DNA of 64,000 bases from Aquanectria penicillioides (GCA_003415625.1 PYIU01000002.1:3534001-3598000), one strand, 5' to 3'. Shown: positions 12,931 through 23,807, counted from the first letter of the stretch. A program made the numbers and translations. The notes: a model not told the origin generated them from the sequence alone.

Positions 12931-13245
12931 ATGTGCACACTTACCTACTTTGATCACAAGGCCTGCCGACACGTCTGGGCTGTCGTCACGGAACCCTGCG
13001 GGCCTTTCATGGGATTCAGTACGTGCCCAAGCTTCTGTGATGGGACCGTGAAGCCAACCCCAAGATATATCCGGACGCGAAGCCGGCCTTGCCCGCAGTG
13101 TGACCTGGATAGCGTATATGATCGAAATTTGGTGCGGATGGTGGAGGCGATGGGCTGGGGCATCAAGTGGGGAGTTGGCGCTGGGAGGGAGGATTGGGGG
13201 TGCGAAGTGAAGTGTCCTGGGAGAGGAGTTTGCGTGATTTTGTGA
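12931..13245 (+). CDS. Small cysteine-rich protein, unknown function
   Basis: Intronless frame of 104 aa with ten cysteines. The N-terminus has MC-x9-C-x-H spacing (Cys2, Cys12, His14), followed by a P-C pair, then C-P-S-F-C and a C-P-Q-C pair, and three more Cys near the C-terminus. Spacing and conserved-looking aromatic residues suggest metal binding, perhaps zinc, and recall small lineage-restricted fungal proteins with an MC...C.H start and a CP.C motif. That resemblance is from memory and not tested. There is no signal peptide, so a secreted effector is unlikely. The ATG context (acaacATG) is good. It lies downstream of YVC1 on the same strand with its own gap. It could also be a chance frame, but the motif order argues against that. 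Confidence 0.55.
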   Translation: MCTLTYFDHKACRHVWAVVTEPCGPFMGFSTCPSFCDGTVKPTPRYIRTRSRPCPQCDLDSVYDRNLVRMVEAMGWGIKWGVGAGREDWGCEVKCPGRGVCVIL

Positions 13246-13771
13246 TAGAAAGGAGGGAGTGAGCGAAGAGGGTGGATCTTGTGGTTGTGTGGGTGTTACC
13301 GCTGGATGTTGTCTTGGTTGTTGGGTTGGGTCTATAACTCGCTTAGCATTGTTGAAAGCGATCGAAAGCACGAGGATGCATACAAGCTAAGTATGCGATT
13401 TAGTCTGTGCAGTGCGAAGATAATGAAAAGAGCCTGTTACAATGCCGTTGGGTTTGAATGTAATATATCTATCTCCCCTTGGACTATGTTGGATCCCTGC
13501 TGGGTCACACTTGCATTCAGCAAGTTGCAACCTCACCACCTTAATAATCGAGAGCTTTCGAAAATGCTATAGAGCCAAGCCCTGGGATGTTTGAATATAA
13601 TTCGACACTCATTGAAACCTCTCCTCCTCATCTTTGGATTTCTCGAAGATTCAACATGGCGACATCACGTGCCTCTCCACATCTGAAGCCTGATGGATTT
13701 TCTCATGACGCACATTTTGAAGCATTTACCATGACCAAACTTCACCTTCACAGCTCTCAGACGCACCTAAA
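13246..13771. other. Intergenic region before MTQ2
   Basis: About 525 nt with only short frames. The last 180 nt, just before the MTQ2 ATG, probably contain its promoter and leader. No clear TATA box was found. Confidence 0.45.
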
Positions 13772-14524
13772 ATGTTGCCAACTCCAGACACATCGCATGT
13801 TCCCTATGAACGGGTCTACGAGCCCGCCGAGGACTCCTACCTCCTCCTGGACACACTCTCCTCCGACTCGGAGACGGCGTTCCTGCATCAGGCTTTCCCC
13901 GATGCCGCTCCCCTGGTGGTGGAGGTCGGCACGGGTTCTGGCGTCGTCATCAGCTTTGTTCATGCCCACGCAAAGACCATTTTTGGAACCCGACATGTCC
14001 TCACTGCCGGCGTCGACATGAACGCCTTTGCGTGCCAAGCCACCGTTGCTACTGCTGCTAGGGCGCAGGTCGACAACCCGGAAACTCACGGCATGTATCT
14101 GGGTTCTTGCAAGGGCGATCTCACATCTTCATTGCGAGAGGGTGCAATTGACGTCCTCATCTTCAACCCGCCATACGTGCCCACTCCCGAGATGCCTGTT
14201 CGTCCAGACACCTTTGCCGCTGACGATCCGTCGGCAGCGAAGAAGCCGTCGTTTGACGACGACTCTTACCTGCTGGCTTTGTCGTATGCGGGTGGCCGTG
14301 ACGGGATGGAGACTACGGACCGTCTTATTGAGTCGTTGCCCCAGATCCTCTCTAGACGCGGATGTGCCTACATTCTTCTCTGCGCGCAGAACAAGCCTGA
14401 GGAAGTCAAGAAACACATCGAAGCGTTCGGTCCCGAGTGGAACACCTTGACGGTTCGTTCCAGTGGTAAGCAAGCTGGATGGGAGAAGCTTCAGGTAGTA
14501 CGAATATGGAGAGAGTTTGCTTGA
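13772..14524 (+). CDS. MTQ2: eRF1 glutamine methyltransferase catalytic subunit MTQ2
   Basis: Single exon, 250 aa. The N-terminal YEPAEDSYLLLD motif (about residues 16-27) is typical of the HemK2/Mtq2 group. Motif I, VEVGTGSGVV, at 50-59 binds S-adenosylmethionine. NPPY at 132-135 is the catalytic motif of N5-glutamine methyltransferases. Length is close to the 220-250 aa of the family. With its partner Trm112 it methylates the GGQ glutamine of release factor eRF1 (family knowledge), which tunes translation termination. It is convergent with SmD1, about 260 nt between stops. Confidence 0.93.
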   Translation: MLPTPDTSHVPYERVYEPAEDSYLLLDTLSSDSETAFLHQAFPDAAPLVVEVGTGSGVVISFVHAHAKTIFGTRHVLTAGVDMNAFACQATVATAARAQVDNPETHGMYLGSCKGDLTSSLREGAIDVLIFNPPYVPTPEMPVRPDTFAADDPSAAKKPSFDDDSYLLALSYAGGRDGMETTDRLIESLPQILSRRGCAYILLCAQNKPEEVKKHIEAFGPEWNTLTVRSSGKQAGWEKLQVVRIWREFA

Positions 14525-14780
14525 TCGGAGCGACGAGGATAGGGAAGACAAAAGGGGTGGGTGGTGGCGTGCAAGAGCATGTATTTTAGATATCTTTCCA
14601 TACCAAAGCGATACCCACCCGCCGATGATTCATACAGTTTTATGGCCAAACATCCCAAACGCCAGTTTCCATTTGCATTTTGATATCGTCGAGATACCTT
14701 GACACCCCCAGTTCTGTCCCCTGCAATTCCTAGGGTCTAAACGTCCCTTGCTCGAAGTCCTCCTCATTAAATTCCTCTGC

Positions 14781-15330
14781 TTAGCCTCGTCCCCGGCCAC
14801 GGCCACGGCCGCGGCCTCTGCCGCCGCCCCTGCCACGCCCTCGGGCGCCCCGCTCGGCCTCCTTGCGGGCCTTGTTCTTGGGCTTGGGCGCGTCGTCGAT
14901 GAGTAGGGTATCGAGGGGTAGCGAGTCGGGGAGGATGAAGTATCGGATCGTTGAGCCACGGATGTTCATGGTGTCGAGGGAGATGGGCTCCTGGCCCTTG
15001 GCGGTCATCTTGACGGTGCGTAGGGCCGTGTTCATCTGCGGGGAGACGGAGGCGATGGTGCCGTGGACGATGGTGCCTGCGACATGCCGTGTCAGTGCAT
15101 CGTGATGGCTTGTTGGGGTCGTGCCGCCGATGAATGCAACTTGAAGAAGCAAAACCAAGGGGCAGGTGAGTGATCTTACCATTTTTCAGCTCAATTGTCA
15201 CCGTCTCGTTGGCGCATTTCATCAAGAATCTGGTGGCGCCAAGTTAGTATAGGAGCTCGTGCTTTGAAAGAGAAGCTCAGCACAATCCGAGCGGCATGCG
15301 GGGGGGGTTTGCTTACCGGACCAGCTTCAT
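14781..15330 (-). CDS. SMD1: Small nuclear ribonucleoprotein SmD1
   Basis: Three exons on the minus strand: 15330-15317 (14 nt), 15229-15180 (50 nt) and 15076-14781, encoding 119 aa. The first is a mini-exon coding for four residues and part of the fifth. The Sm1 motif runs from MKLVRFLM through VTIELKNG to NTALRTV, and Sm2 contains [13 protein letters not shown]. The C-terminal tail after [12 protein letters not shown] is a glycine-arginine repeat, the usual site of symmetric arginine dimethylation in SmD1. It is a core ring protein of U1, U2, U4 and U5 snRNPs, loaded in the cytosol and acting in the nucleus. Its intron after codon 4 (phase 2) is at the same place as in LSM2 nearby. Confidence 0.96.
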
Positions 15331-16119
15331 GTTGGCGGCCTTGGAGGGTGGGATTTGGTGCGAGAAAGTGTTATGTGGACGAGTGTGTGCCGGGGAGGTC
15401 GAGGTCGGCGCGCGTTCGTCGTCGTTCGGCGTCAGGCTGAAGCTACACCAGCCTGCGAAATTGTCGGTCGGAAAAATCAAGGACGGAGCTTTTGTAGGAT
15501 GCACGTGACGTTGCGGTGTGGTGGTGGGCACTGGTGGCTGCTGAGGCTGAGGACGCTGTGTGCTCCCTCCTTGGCTCTGTATCCGCACGAGGGACTCGGT
15601 GCTGCCTGCCGCACACGCCTTCCCATTTGGTGGGGCAGCTTAGATCACGTGGGACTTTGCAGCGGATGGCAGATCTCGGCGGAACGTTGTTCAACACAAA
15701 GCTAATTGGTGCGACAAGGGCTGCTTATCGATAAAGACCCGCGGTTCATCGAGCAGTTCAGAACGCGGGTCTTGCAGCGGAGCGCCCATAAATTCCGGGC
15801 GCCTCGCAACTTGCACCATGACAAACACCTCCAAGCTGGCCTGACGCCTGTTACCAAGTTCCCCCCTCGACCCTGAATCTCCCCTTCAGCTGTATCTACG
15901 GGGGAACGTCCGCAATCTCGTAGCTCTCGCTCTCGCTCTCTTCGTCAGCTGCCTCGTGCGGTCCCTGGACAGCCCTCGCCTGGTGCCATTTACCCCACCA
16001 TCCTCAGCTTCACGGCCAAGCTGCCTTACATACTTAGCCGCCGAATCAGCCGCACCCGCAACAACAAATCCATTGTTGCGGCACCCGATCCGATCAAATA
16101 TCCCAGCTAAGTATTGGCA
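15331..16119. promoter_or_regulatory. Divergent SmD1 / CUL3 promoter region
   Basis: About 790 nt separates the two start codons on opposite strands. Short antisense frames occur, but none is convincing. The leaders of both genes are expected here. No specific element was identified. Confidence 0.5.
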
Positions 16120-18832
16120 ATGATATCTGGGCGTGGTGGTGCTGCACGAGCTGGGCGTATTCGCCCTCCCCGTCGCATTGTCCGTGTAAGTGACCCAAGC
16201 CTCAGATGGAAGCCTCTGATGGAAGCCTCTAGAAGAGGCCAACCGACCTCTGCCAATTTCAGACGGCCAGCCAACAGCACCCAGCCTATTCGGATTCAAT
16301 ATGACTGACTTATCCGAACGCAGCCAAATGGACCTGGAGAAAGCGCCGATTTCGAAGCATGCTGGAACATGCTAAAGGAAGCACTCCGCGACATTCACAA
16401 TAAAAACTGCAGTCGGCTTTCGTTCGAAGAACTTTATCGAGCCGCCTATAAGATCGTTCTTAAAAAGAAAGGTGAGGTGCTCTATGACCATGTTAAGGAG
16501 TTCGAGGAACAGTGGTTCGCCGAGCATGTTATTCCGAAGATTGAGGTTCTTGTTACCAAGAGCTTGATCAACATCGGCGTCGATCGAACCTCGGCTACCT
16601 CAGTCAACGAAAGACGGCAAACGGGAGAAAAGTTCCTGAAGGGTCTTCGAGACACTTGGGAGGACCACAACATGTCTATGAATATGACGGCCGATATCCT
16701 GATGTATCTCGACCGAGGATATACTCAACTTGAGTCCCAACGAGTCCCCATCTTCGCCACAACGATTGCGCTTTTCCGAGATCATATCCTCCGCTCTTGT
16801 TTAAATGCAAACACCCGAGATATGGTGATTGATATTCTGATCTCCGTGATCCTTGACCAAGTCAACATGGAACGAGAGGGAGACATTATTGACAGGAACC
16901 TTATTCGAAGCTGCAGTCGAATGCTTAGCTGCCTCTACGAGACGGAGGAAGAAAATGAGAACGAAAAGCTGTACTTGACCGTTTTTGAACCCCGGTTCTT
17001 GGAAAACAGCAGGTCCTACTACTCGACCGAATGCGAACGACTCCTCCGCGAATCAGATGCTGGCGCATGGTTACGACACACTCAACAACGACTGAATGAG
17101 GAGATTGATCGATGTGGAACGACCATTGAGCTTGAAACACTTCCCAAAGTTAACAGGACTATCGATCAAGAACTTATTATCACCCATCTACAAGAATTCC
17201 TCGCCTTGGAGGGTAGTGGCTTGAAGTGGATGATTGACAATGACAAGATTGACGACCTCTCCATCCTTTATCGACTGATTTCCAGAGTTGATGAAAAGAA
17301 GACGGCACTGAGAGACATCCTGCAACGACGAGTGGTTGAACTCGGCCTTGAGATCGAGAATGCTCTCAAGAATACCGACTTCTCGACCGCCCACGGCGAA
17401 GGCGAGGAAGGCGGTGAAGGGGAGAAAGCCAAGGTCCTGAATCCCGCAGCACAGCAGACTGCAGCAGCTATTAAATGGGTAGATGATGTGTTGCAACTTA
17501 AGGACAAGTTTGACAACCTACTGGCCAAGTGTTTCCAGGATGATTTGATTATCCAGAGCGCCCTCACCAAGAGTTTCTCTGACTTTATCAACCTGTTTAG
17601 CCGGAGCTCTGAATACGTGTCTCTCTTCATCGACGATAATCTGAAGCGAGGAATCAAGGGCAAGACGGAAGCTGAGGTCGATGTTGTACTGGAGAAGGCA
17701 ATTATTCTGATTCGGTACCTACAGGATAGAGACCTGTTTCAGACATACTACCAGCGACATCTTGCTAGGCGACTGCTTCATGGAAAGTCGGAAAGCTATG
17801 ACGTTGAGAAGCAGATCATTTCTCGCATGAAACAGGAAATGGGCCAGCAATTCACGAGCAAATTTGAAGGCATGTTCAGGGATCTCGTCACATCGTCTGA
17901 ACTTACCACCAATTACCGTGATCACATTCGTTCCGTCGGGGATGGCAGCAAGACAATCGACCTTAACATTAGTGTTCTGACCACCAACTACTGGCCGCCA
18001 GAGGTCATGGGAAGGACGGCTCAGATTGGCGATGGATCGCGTGTCACCTGCACATACCCACCGGAAGTCAAGCGGCTACAGGCAAGCTTTGAGCAATTCT
18101 ACTTGACCAACAGAAATGGACGCAAGTTGACATGGATTGGTACTACGGGGAGTGCAGATGTGAAGTGTACATTCCCGGCTATCCCTGGGAAGTCTGGTCC
18201 CCTGGCTAGAGAGCGAAGATATGAGATAAATGTCCCAACGTTTGCCATGGTCATCCTACTTCTTTTCAACGATCTCGAGGAAGGGGCGTCGCTGTCCTTT
18301 GAAGAGATCCAAGACAAGACTAGCATCTCTACCCAGGACCTCATGAGAACGCTGACAGCAATCGCGGTTGCCCCCAAGTCCCGAGTATTGCTGAAGGATC
18401 CCCTGACAAAGTCGGTCAAGCCTGGGGACAAGTTTTCATTTCATGCTGCATTCCAGAGCAAGACGATCAGGATCAAGGCACCCATTATCAACGCAGTTTC
18501 GAAAGTTGAGGACACCGTTGAGAGGAAGAATACCGAAGAGAAGAACAACCAGACGAGAGCTCACATTGTTGACGCTGCTGTTGTGAGAATTATGAAGTGA
18601 GTATTCCCTGTTGTAACCTAGTTGGTTCTTCGAAGCAATGCTAACCATGAAAAGGTCCCGCAAGGAACTTAGCCACTCGCAACTCGTTAGCGAAGTTCTC
18701 ACGCAACTCTCAAGCCGCTTCCGTCCCGAGGTGTCACTCATCAAGAAACGTATTGAGGACCTTATTGCTAGAGAGTACTTGGAGCGTCCCGACGAAGATG
18801 GCTCACCGTCACTCTACCGTTATGTTGCTTAA
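16120..18832 (+). CDS. CUL3: Cullin-3, scaffold of BTB-type ubiquitin ligases
   Basis: Three exons: 16120-16185, 16324-18596 and 18655-18832, encoding 838 aa. Exon 1 gives a short basic N-terminus (residues 1-22). Cullin repeats follow from FEACWNMLKEALRDIH. The cullin homology domain includes LARRLLHGKS and the Rbx1-contact region. The C-terminal winged helix contains VRIMKSRKEL and ends in YRYVA, the CUL3-type terminus. The lysine of IMK matches the neddylation site of cullins, and its codon is split by intron 2 (AA then G). By family it joins BTB adaptors to Rbx1 and is activated by NEDD8, for which UBA3 in this window is the E1 catalytic subunit. Intron 1 holds a 13-bp tandem duplication at 16205-16230. 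Confidence 0.96.
16205..16230 (+). repeat. 13-bp tandem duplication in CUL3 intron 1
   Basis: Two perfect adjacent copies of GATGGAAGCCTCT lie inside the intron, where length changes should be neutral. Confidence 0.8.
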
Positions 18833-19637
18833 GTCTGGGGTTGATGATATCATGAAATCACGAAGAGAAGAAACCATCATTTTGCGAAGCCCGCATGGCG
18901 TTTGGAGGCGGGGTCATTGTTGATTTAGCTAGGCATTTGCACGCCCTGGATGCGGGTATGGTCTTGGACATGGGGCATGGGGGGCCTAGGTGAGTGTGGT
19001 TGCCCATGCAGAAGGGCTTTCTGTATGAAGCCAATTGCTATAATATACATGGCTACAATGCAAAAAAAAAAACTAGTTTATGGTGTATTTGTTTCGGCCA
19101 TTGAGACATGAGCACAGCCTTGCTACAATTTTTGGCGCTGGATCTATTTCTTGTCGGCTGTCATGCAGACGACTAAAGCTGTTGACCAAGCTGACACTTG
19201 CATGTCGGCACGAAGAAGCGTGAATGCCCCCCCTAAAAAAACCAACGGAATCATAAATTCGACGACGGGTCGAGCCCATATGTAGGATTTCCCCGCCTTT
19301 GGAGGAATGTTCACAGGCGTTTCTGCGACGCAGGGGCAGACATCACGACCCAAGGCTGGAATACCACGGTCACGTGACGCACACCAGTGACGACCAACTT
19401 AGGCAATCAGCGATTAAGCTCGCATCACCATTTTATCGACATTTGGAGTGAACGTTGCTATCTCGTGGGACAACAGCCTGGATTTTTTTCTTCTTCTTTT
19501 CGGCAAATACTACGCGTCGTAGAAAAGACTATTTACGTCGTTCTCTGGGCTGCTGCGAGCGCTGCAAAGGATTCTCCTCCCTCACGAAACTCACACACAC
19601 ACACACTCTCTCTCATCCCTCCCACTGAACCGCCGCC
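18833..19637. other. CUL3 3' region and LSM2 promoter/leader
   Basis: Contains the CUL3 3' UTR, an A10 tract near 19061-19072, then the CT-rich LSM2 leader with an ACAC/CTCT microsatellite at about 19593-19615. No gene is recognised. Confidence 0.5.
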
Positions 19638-20184
19638 ATGCTCTTCTTCAGGTATGTGACACCCCTACCCGTCGCCTTTCACTCCCTTGATATGATGTCC
19701 TCTTTCTACCTTCATCACTTGAGGACTTCCATCTCACGCCGAGCCGCAGCTTCTTCAAGACCCTCATCGACCACGAGGTCACCGTCGAGCTCAAGAACGA
19801 CATCCAGCTCAAGGGCATCCTCAAGAGCGTCGACCAGTACCTCAACATCAAGCTTGACGACATCCAGGTCGTCGAGGAGCTCAAATACCCTCACCTGGTG
19901 CGTCCTAACACTCCCTCTACAGACCTGCTCGTCTCCCGCTTGCACACTCCCTCAAACTGACTCGCCCCCCCCCCTCCCCCGCAGAGCTCTGTCAAGAATG
20001 TCTTCATCCGAGGCTCCGTGGTGAGGTACGTCCACTTGCCCGCCGCGTCGGTGGACACACAGCTCCTGGAGGATGCGACCCGAAGAGGTAAGTCGTGGAT
20101 GGTTCTCACTCAACAAATTATCATGCGCTGATCACGGGTGACACGGGTGTAGAAGCAGCAGCTCAGCAGGCCAAGGCTAAGTGA
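19638..20184 (+). CDS. LSM2: U6 snRNA-associated Sm-like protein LSM2
   Basis: Four exons: 19638-19651 (14 nt), 19750-19897, 19985-20087 and 20153-20184, encoding 98 aa. The N-terminus MLFFS-FFKTL is the LSM2 signature. Sm1 contains VTVELKND and DQYLNIKLDD, and Sm2 is FIRGSVVRYVHL. The tail TQLLEDATRRE also matches LSM2. Donors are GTATGT, GTGCGT and GTAAGT. Exon 3 and 4 share a split glutamate codon. The protein is part of both the nuclear Lsm2-8 ring on U6 snRNA and the cytosolic Lsm1-7 ring for mRNA decay (family knowledge). It is convergent with PSO2. Confidence 0.96.
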
Positions 20185-20575
20185 GCGGATTGCTCGTAGC
20201 GCGATGCACCCTGGGACGAATTTGGGAGGAATGGCTATTGCATGGATGGTGTACTGACAAAAGGAAAGATGGGGATTCATGTGGCGTTGGCTCCTGATAC
20301 AGATAATGAAATGCTATTCTTTTCCCACCTTGTGCAGCATTTGGATGCCTATCTGGTGCTGTTGGTAATCAAACACTGTGAGAAAGGACACATATTTGGC
20401 GTGACGAAATTGGCGTTGAGTAAAGCTCTTACGCATTGAGGTATCATATAATTGCCTAGAAGTCATATATCCATCGGCTTCGAATTGTAGCCTTACCACC
20501 ACGCTCCCCCTCCTTTTCCAGATTTCCCCTCCCATAGAGCTTTATCATCGCCGTCTTCACCCTCTATCAGCGGTA
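20185..20575. other. Convergent LSM2 / PSO2 3' region
   Basis: About 390 nt between two stop codons, expected to hold both 3' UTRs. No gene or clear terminator is seen. Confidence 0.45.
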
Positions 20576-23065
20576 TCACCAACCCCCTCTCCTCCTTTCA
20601 GCCATCCATCGATCAATCCAACCCTTCATGCGTTTTCTCGACTGTTCGCTCCCAACGTTTACTGTGGGCACCACCTTTTCGATTCGAAGACTCATGACAA
20701 ACATGGCCAACTCCCGGAAGCTGCTGTGTTCAGAGTATGGCACCCCAAAACACATTGCTTCTTTGGTGCTGCCCCTCTGCGGCGCAAAATCTTTGTATCC
20801 AAACCGGGTTCGCCAGCCCTTCCCGTGAAGGATCTGATCGGTCTGTACACTGCCAGGTGACGTATTGGCACCGACAGACTTGCTGTTGGCAGGCCGGAAA
20901 TTCCAACCACTGGGACGAAACCCTACAATTCGGCTGAAGTGAGGCTTGTAGCCGTTGAGGTACTCCTGGAGCGTCTCAGCGCGGAGCTCCATGAGCATTT
21001 GCATATGGACTTGTGCCTCAAGAGGATCCGACGTAAGCAGTGCCGATAGTTCGGTATCACCCAGTTGCTTGCATATCTTGATCTTCCCGGGTGTCGCAAA
21101 TATTTTGGAACCGAGAGCCTTGGCAATTGCCACGCATATGCGCTCCTTGCCAATGGAATAGGTACCGCAAATGACCAATAATCGTTGTCTTGGCCCGCCC
21201 TTTGCTTCGGGCTGTGTGCTCTCCTTGCCCTTGGCGCCCTGGAAGAACTTGCTGACGGTTGGCGTTCCTGAGCTATTTGCCGCCTTGTCCCACACGTCGT
21301 CTTTGCAGTTGGGATCGGGCGACATTGACCCACACAGGTCTGCGCAAGCCTTGATAACATCATTTTGAGGAGGAAATGAGTATCGAGGGTTGAGATAGGT
21401 TGTATCCAGATAGCAAATGTCAATCTTCTGCTGCTTCACTTTCCCGGATATCGAGTCGACGATGCTTGGTTTAAGCAGTGGGTGTGTAACATGAGCAGGA
21501 CATGCGCGGAAGTCGCCGCAATGGAGAATGCGCTGCACTCTGCTGTTTGAACCCCTGCCCATGGTTTTCTCAAAAAGGAAGAGTGAACTGCCCGGACAGT
21601 GATTTGCTGGTATCATCGTAACCGTGGCTCCTTCAGTCCCTGGAATATCGTAGGATTTCTCAAATTCCAATTCTACCACCCATTTCGCAGCGGTCCGAAG
21701 TTGGTTCCTAACGAGACTGCCCGTAACCTTGCTGCAATATATCGGACCATGTCTCCAATTTGCTGTTAGACCAATATAATGGTCACTGTGGAAATGGCTT
21801 AGGAAGTAAGCTTTGCAGCCCTCTACTGCACCGTAACGAAATGCATCCACACAGATGAAGAACCCTGGCATAATTTTGTAGAATGGACAAGTTCTTTCAT
21901 ACGCTGGCCGCCCACGGGATGCAGTTTCGGCAGCAGCAGCAGTTGCCCACGCCGAATCTTCGACATTGTTGGACATGAGTTTTGAGAAAGCAGATTTGGC
22001 AACGTTTCCAGGGGCATTGATATCGAAAGGGTTAGATTGTCCAGGCCTTGGAATAGCAGCTCGAGCGTATCGTTTACTGATATCGCTGGATTCGACTTCT
22101 GGAGGGTCCTGGGCTTCTGGCGCTTCTTTGACTTTGTTCGGAACTGACGATTCTTGTTGTAGTAATGGGATTGGGTTGCCATCTAGACATGAGTTGACGT
22201 GGCGTGTGGCATCGTCTGCTGAAATACCGACCAAACTACCATTGCAGATTGGGCAGGTTTCCACCATGCCATCATCGAATGGATCATCTGCTAGCTCTTC
22301 ACTAGAGAATCCCCCAGCTTCCTCGGCCTCGAGGCGGGCTTGCTCTCGCATGAAACGCATCTCACGCATTTCTTCGCCTTCAAAATCGTCCGCATCGAAG
22401 CCAGAGATGTCGGCAAACTCCCCGAGATCAGCAAATTGTTCGTCAGTCGAGTCTTGCTGCTTCAACACCATAGGGTTGTCATGATCGTCCTTCTCGTCCT
22501 TAGCAAAATCGTCCGGTTGAACCTCAGTATTTGGGAGAGGTTCCGCACATTGTGAAGTCATTTTAGTATCTGACTTGTTGATATCGACTGAGTCGCCAGC
22601 TTCGGCTTCGCTGTCAGAATCCATGACAAAACCAGTCTTAATTTTTGACTTGGGAGCCTTGGAAGTCTTGGTTTTTGGGCTCTCCCCCCCCCTGACCGGA
22701 GAGGATCTTTGTTCTAACTTTGGGCGGGCTGCATCTTGCGGTAGATCCTCTGGTTCCTGGCTCAATTTCCTTTTCTTCACAGAGGATTTAATTTCGTTGT
22801 ATCGATCGGAGTCGGTTGCATCGTAGATATCTTCATCGGCATTGCTGGCTATATCTGGAGTAGCACCTAAGAAAAGGGAGCCTTCTTTATTGCCAACTTT
22901 CTGGAAGAAGCTTAGAATGCTGGTGTTCGGTTTGGATGGGGTTTTAGAAGGTGTTTTGGCGAAGCGCCCGTTGGTGTTTGGCTTGACGGGCTTCTTAGAG
23001 AAGTGAGTGCTGGAGGCCGGTTTCTTGGGTGTGTGCGATCGGCCGGATTTCGTTGACGCAACCAT
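20576..23065 (-). CDS. PSO2: DNA interstrand-crosslink repair nuclease PSO2/SNM1
   Basis: Single exon, 829 aa. Residues 1-60 are basic and contain NTSILSFF (47-54), which resembles a PCNA-binding box but lacks the usual Gln. A UBZ4-type zinc finger spans 271-293 (Cys271, Cys274, His289, Cys293) and would bind ubiquitin, as in SNM1A. The metallo-beta-lactamase fold starts near residue 390, with the metal motif HFHSDH at 424-429, ANHCPGSS, LHCGDFR and LDTTYLNPRY, followed by the beta-CASP region and the SEHSSF motif. By family it is a nuclear 5'-3' exonuclease that trims unhooked interstrand crosslinks. The acidic segment 210-265 before the finger is low complexity. All metal ligands seen in the family are present. 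Confidence 0.95.
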   Translation of the reverse strand: MVASTKSGRSHTPKKPASSTHFSKKPVKPNTNGRFAKTPSKTPSKPNTSILSFFQKVGNKEGSLFLGATPDIASNADEDIYDATDSDRYNEIKSSVKKRKLSQEPEDLPQDAARPKLEQRSSPVRGGESPKTKTSKAPKSKIKTGFVMDSDSEAEAGDSVDINKSDTKMTSQCAEPLPNTEVQPDDFAKDEKDDHDNPMVLKQQDSTDEQFADLGEFADISGFDADDFEGEEMREMRFMREQARLEAEEAGGFSSEELADDPFDDGMVETCPICNGSLVGISADDATRHVNSCLDGNPIPLLQQESSVPNKVKEAPEAQDPPEVESSDISKRYARAAIPRPGQSNPFDINAPGNVAKSAFSKLMSNNVEDSAWATAAAAETASRGRPAYERTCPFYKIMPGFFICVDAFRYGAVEGCKAYFLSHFHSDHYIGLTANWRHGPIYCSKVTGSLVRNQLRTAAKWVVELEFEKSYDIPGTEGATVTMIPANHCPGSSLFLFEKTMGRGSNSRVQRILHCGDFRACPAHVTHPLLKPSIVDSISGKVKQQKIDICYLDTTYLNPRYSFPPQNDVIKACADLCGSMSPDPNCKDDVWDKAANSSGTPTVSKFFQGAKGKESTQPEAKGGPRQRLLVICGTYSIGKERICVAIAKALGSKIFATPGKIKICKQLGDTELSALLTSDPLEAQVHMQMLMELRAETLQEYLNGYKPHFSRIVGFRPSGWNFRPANSKSVGANTSPGSVQTDQILHGKGWRTRFGYKDFAPQRGSTKEAMCFGVPYSEHSSFRELAMFVMSLRIEKVVPTVNVGSEQSRKRMKGWIDRWMAERRRGGW

Positions 23066-23807
23066 TGTGGAAGATCGTGTGGCTAGGCCTTGGGCCGTTA
23101 AATCATAGTATTAAACTCTCGGGATCGATGGAAATGGAAAATAAAGTAGAGGAACATGAAGATGGCGCAGATAGAGAGAGTCTGGATATGTTAGATGATT
23201 TTCGCCTGTGCTAAAGTGGGATGGAGTTGAGACTCCAAACGCGAGGGCGCGTGGGGGGCGAAGTGGGCATCGCGAAGTCACATGACTCAGAGTGGTCAAA
23301 CCTGAGACACATTGCCACCGCAGCTGTGAGGTGGACTCTGCAATTGATGTGTCGTTTTTTTTCCCGTTTCTTGCTTTTTACAGGGCTCAAGTCAAGTTAA
23401 CAATTTGACAATGGCGGCGAAAGTTGACGGGTCTCCTTATCCCGCCATTCATCCCATGTCCCCTTCTAGAATGTTTGATGAGAGTCTGGGGCTCTGGGCT
23501 TGATACGAGTGGCGGAGCCAAATGATGGGAGAGAATCAGTCGCACGTGGCCCCAACCAAGCAAGGAGATAATATACAGTTCATTTCGGTCAATATCCATG
23601 GTCCCAGTGACATCAATCGTGCTTGCATGCATTGATAACCGTCGTTCTATGCCATTTTTGCGCTGCGAAACCCCCTAGTCATGAACGATGAGACGCCACC
23701 GAGACTTGCGTAGACCGCTTACCCCTAACCCCATTGCCCTGCAGGACAGAAGGGCGAACCTTTCAACATCATAGATTTAATCTGTGAAAACCGCACAACT
23801 CTTGACC
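23066..23807. promoter_or_regulatory. Divergent PSO2 / DUF7053-like gene promoter region
   Basis: About 740 nt with no supported gene. It should contain the upstream regions of both flanking genes. Confidence 0.45.

Noticed and set aside
12757..13371. 204-codon minus-strand frame over the Cys-rich gene
   Set aside because: No domain, proline/histidine-biased, and starts in the 3' region; the plus-strand frame is motif-like.
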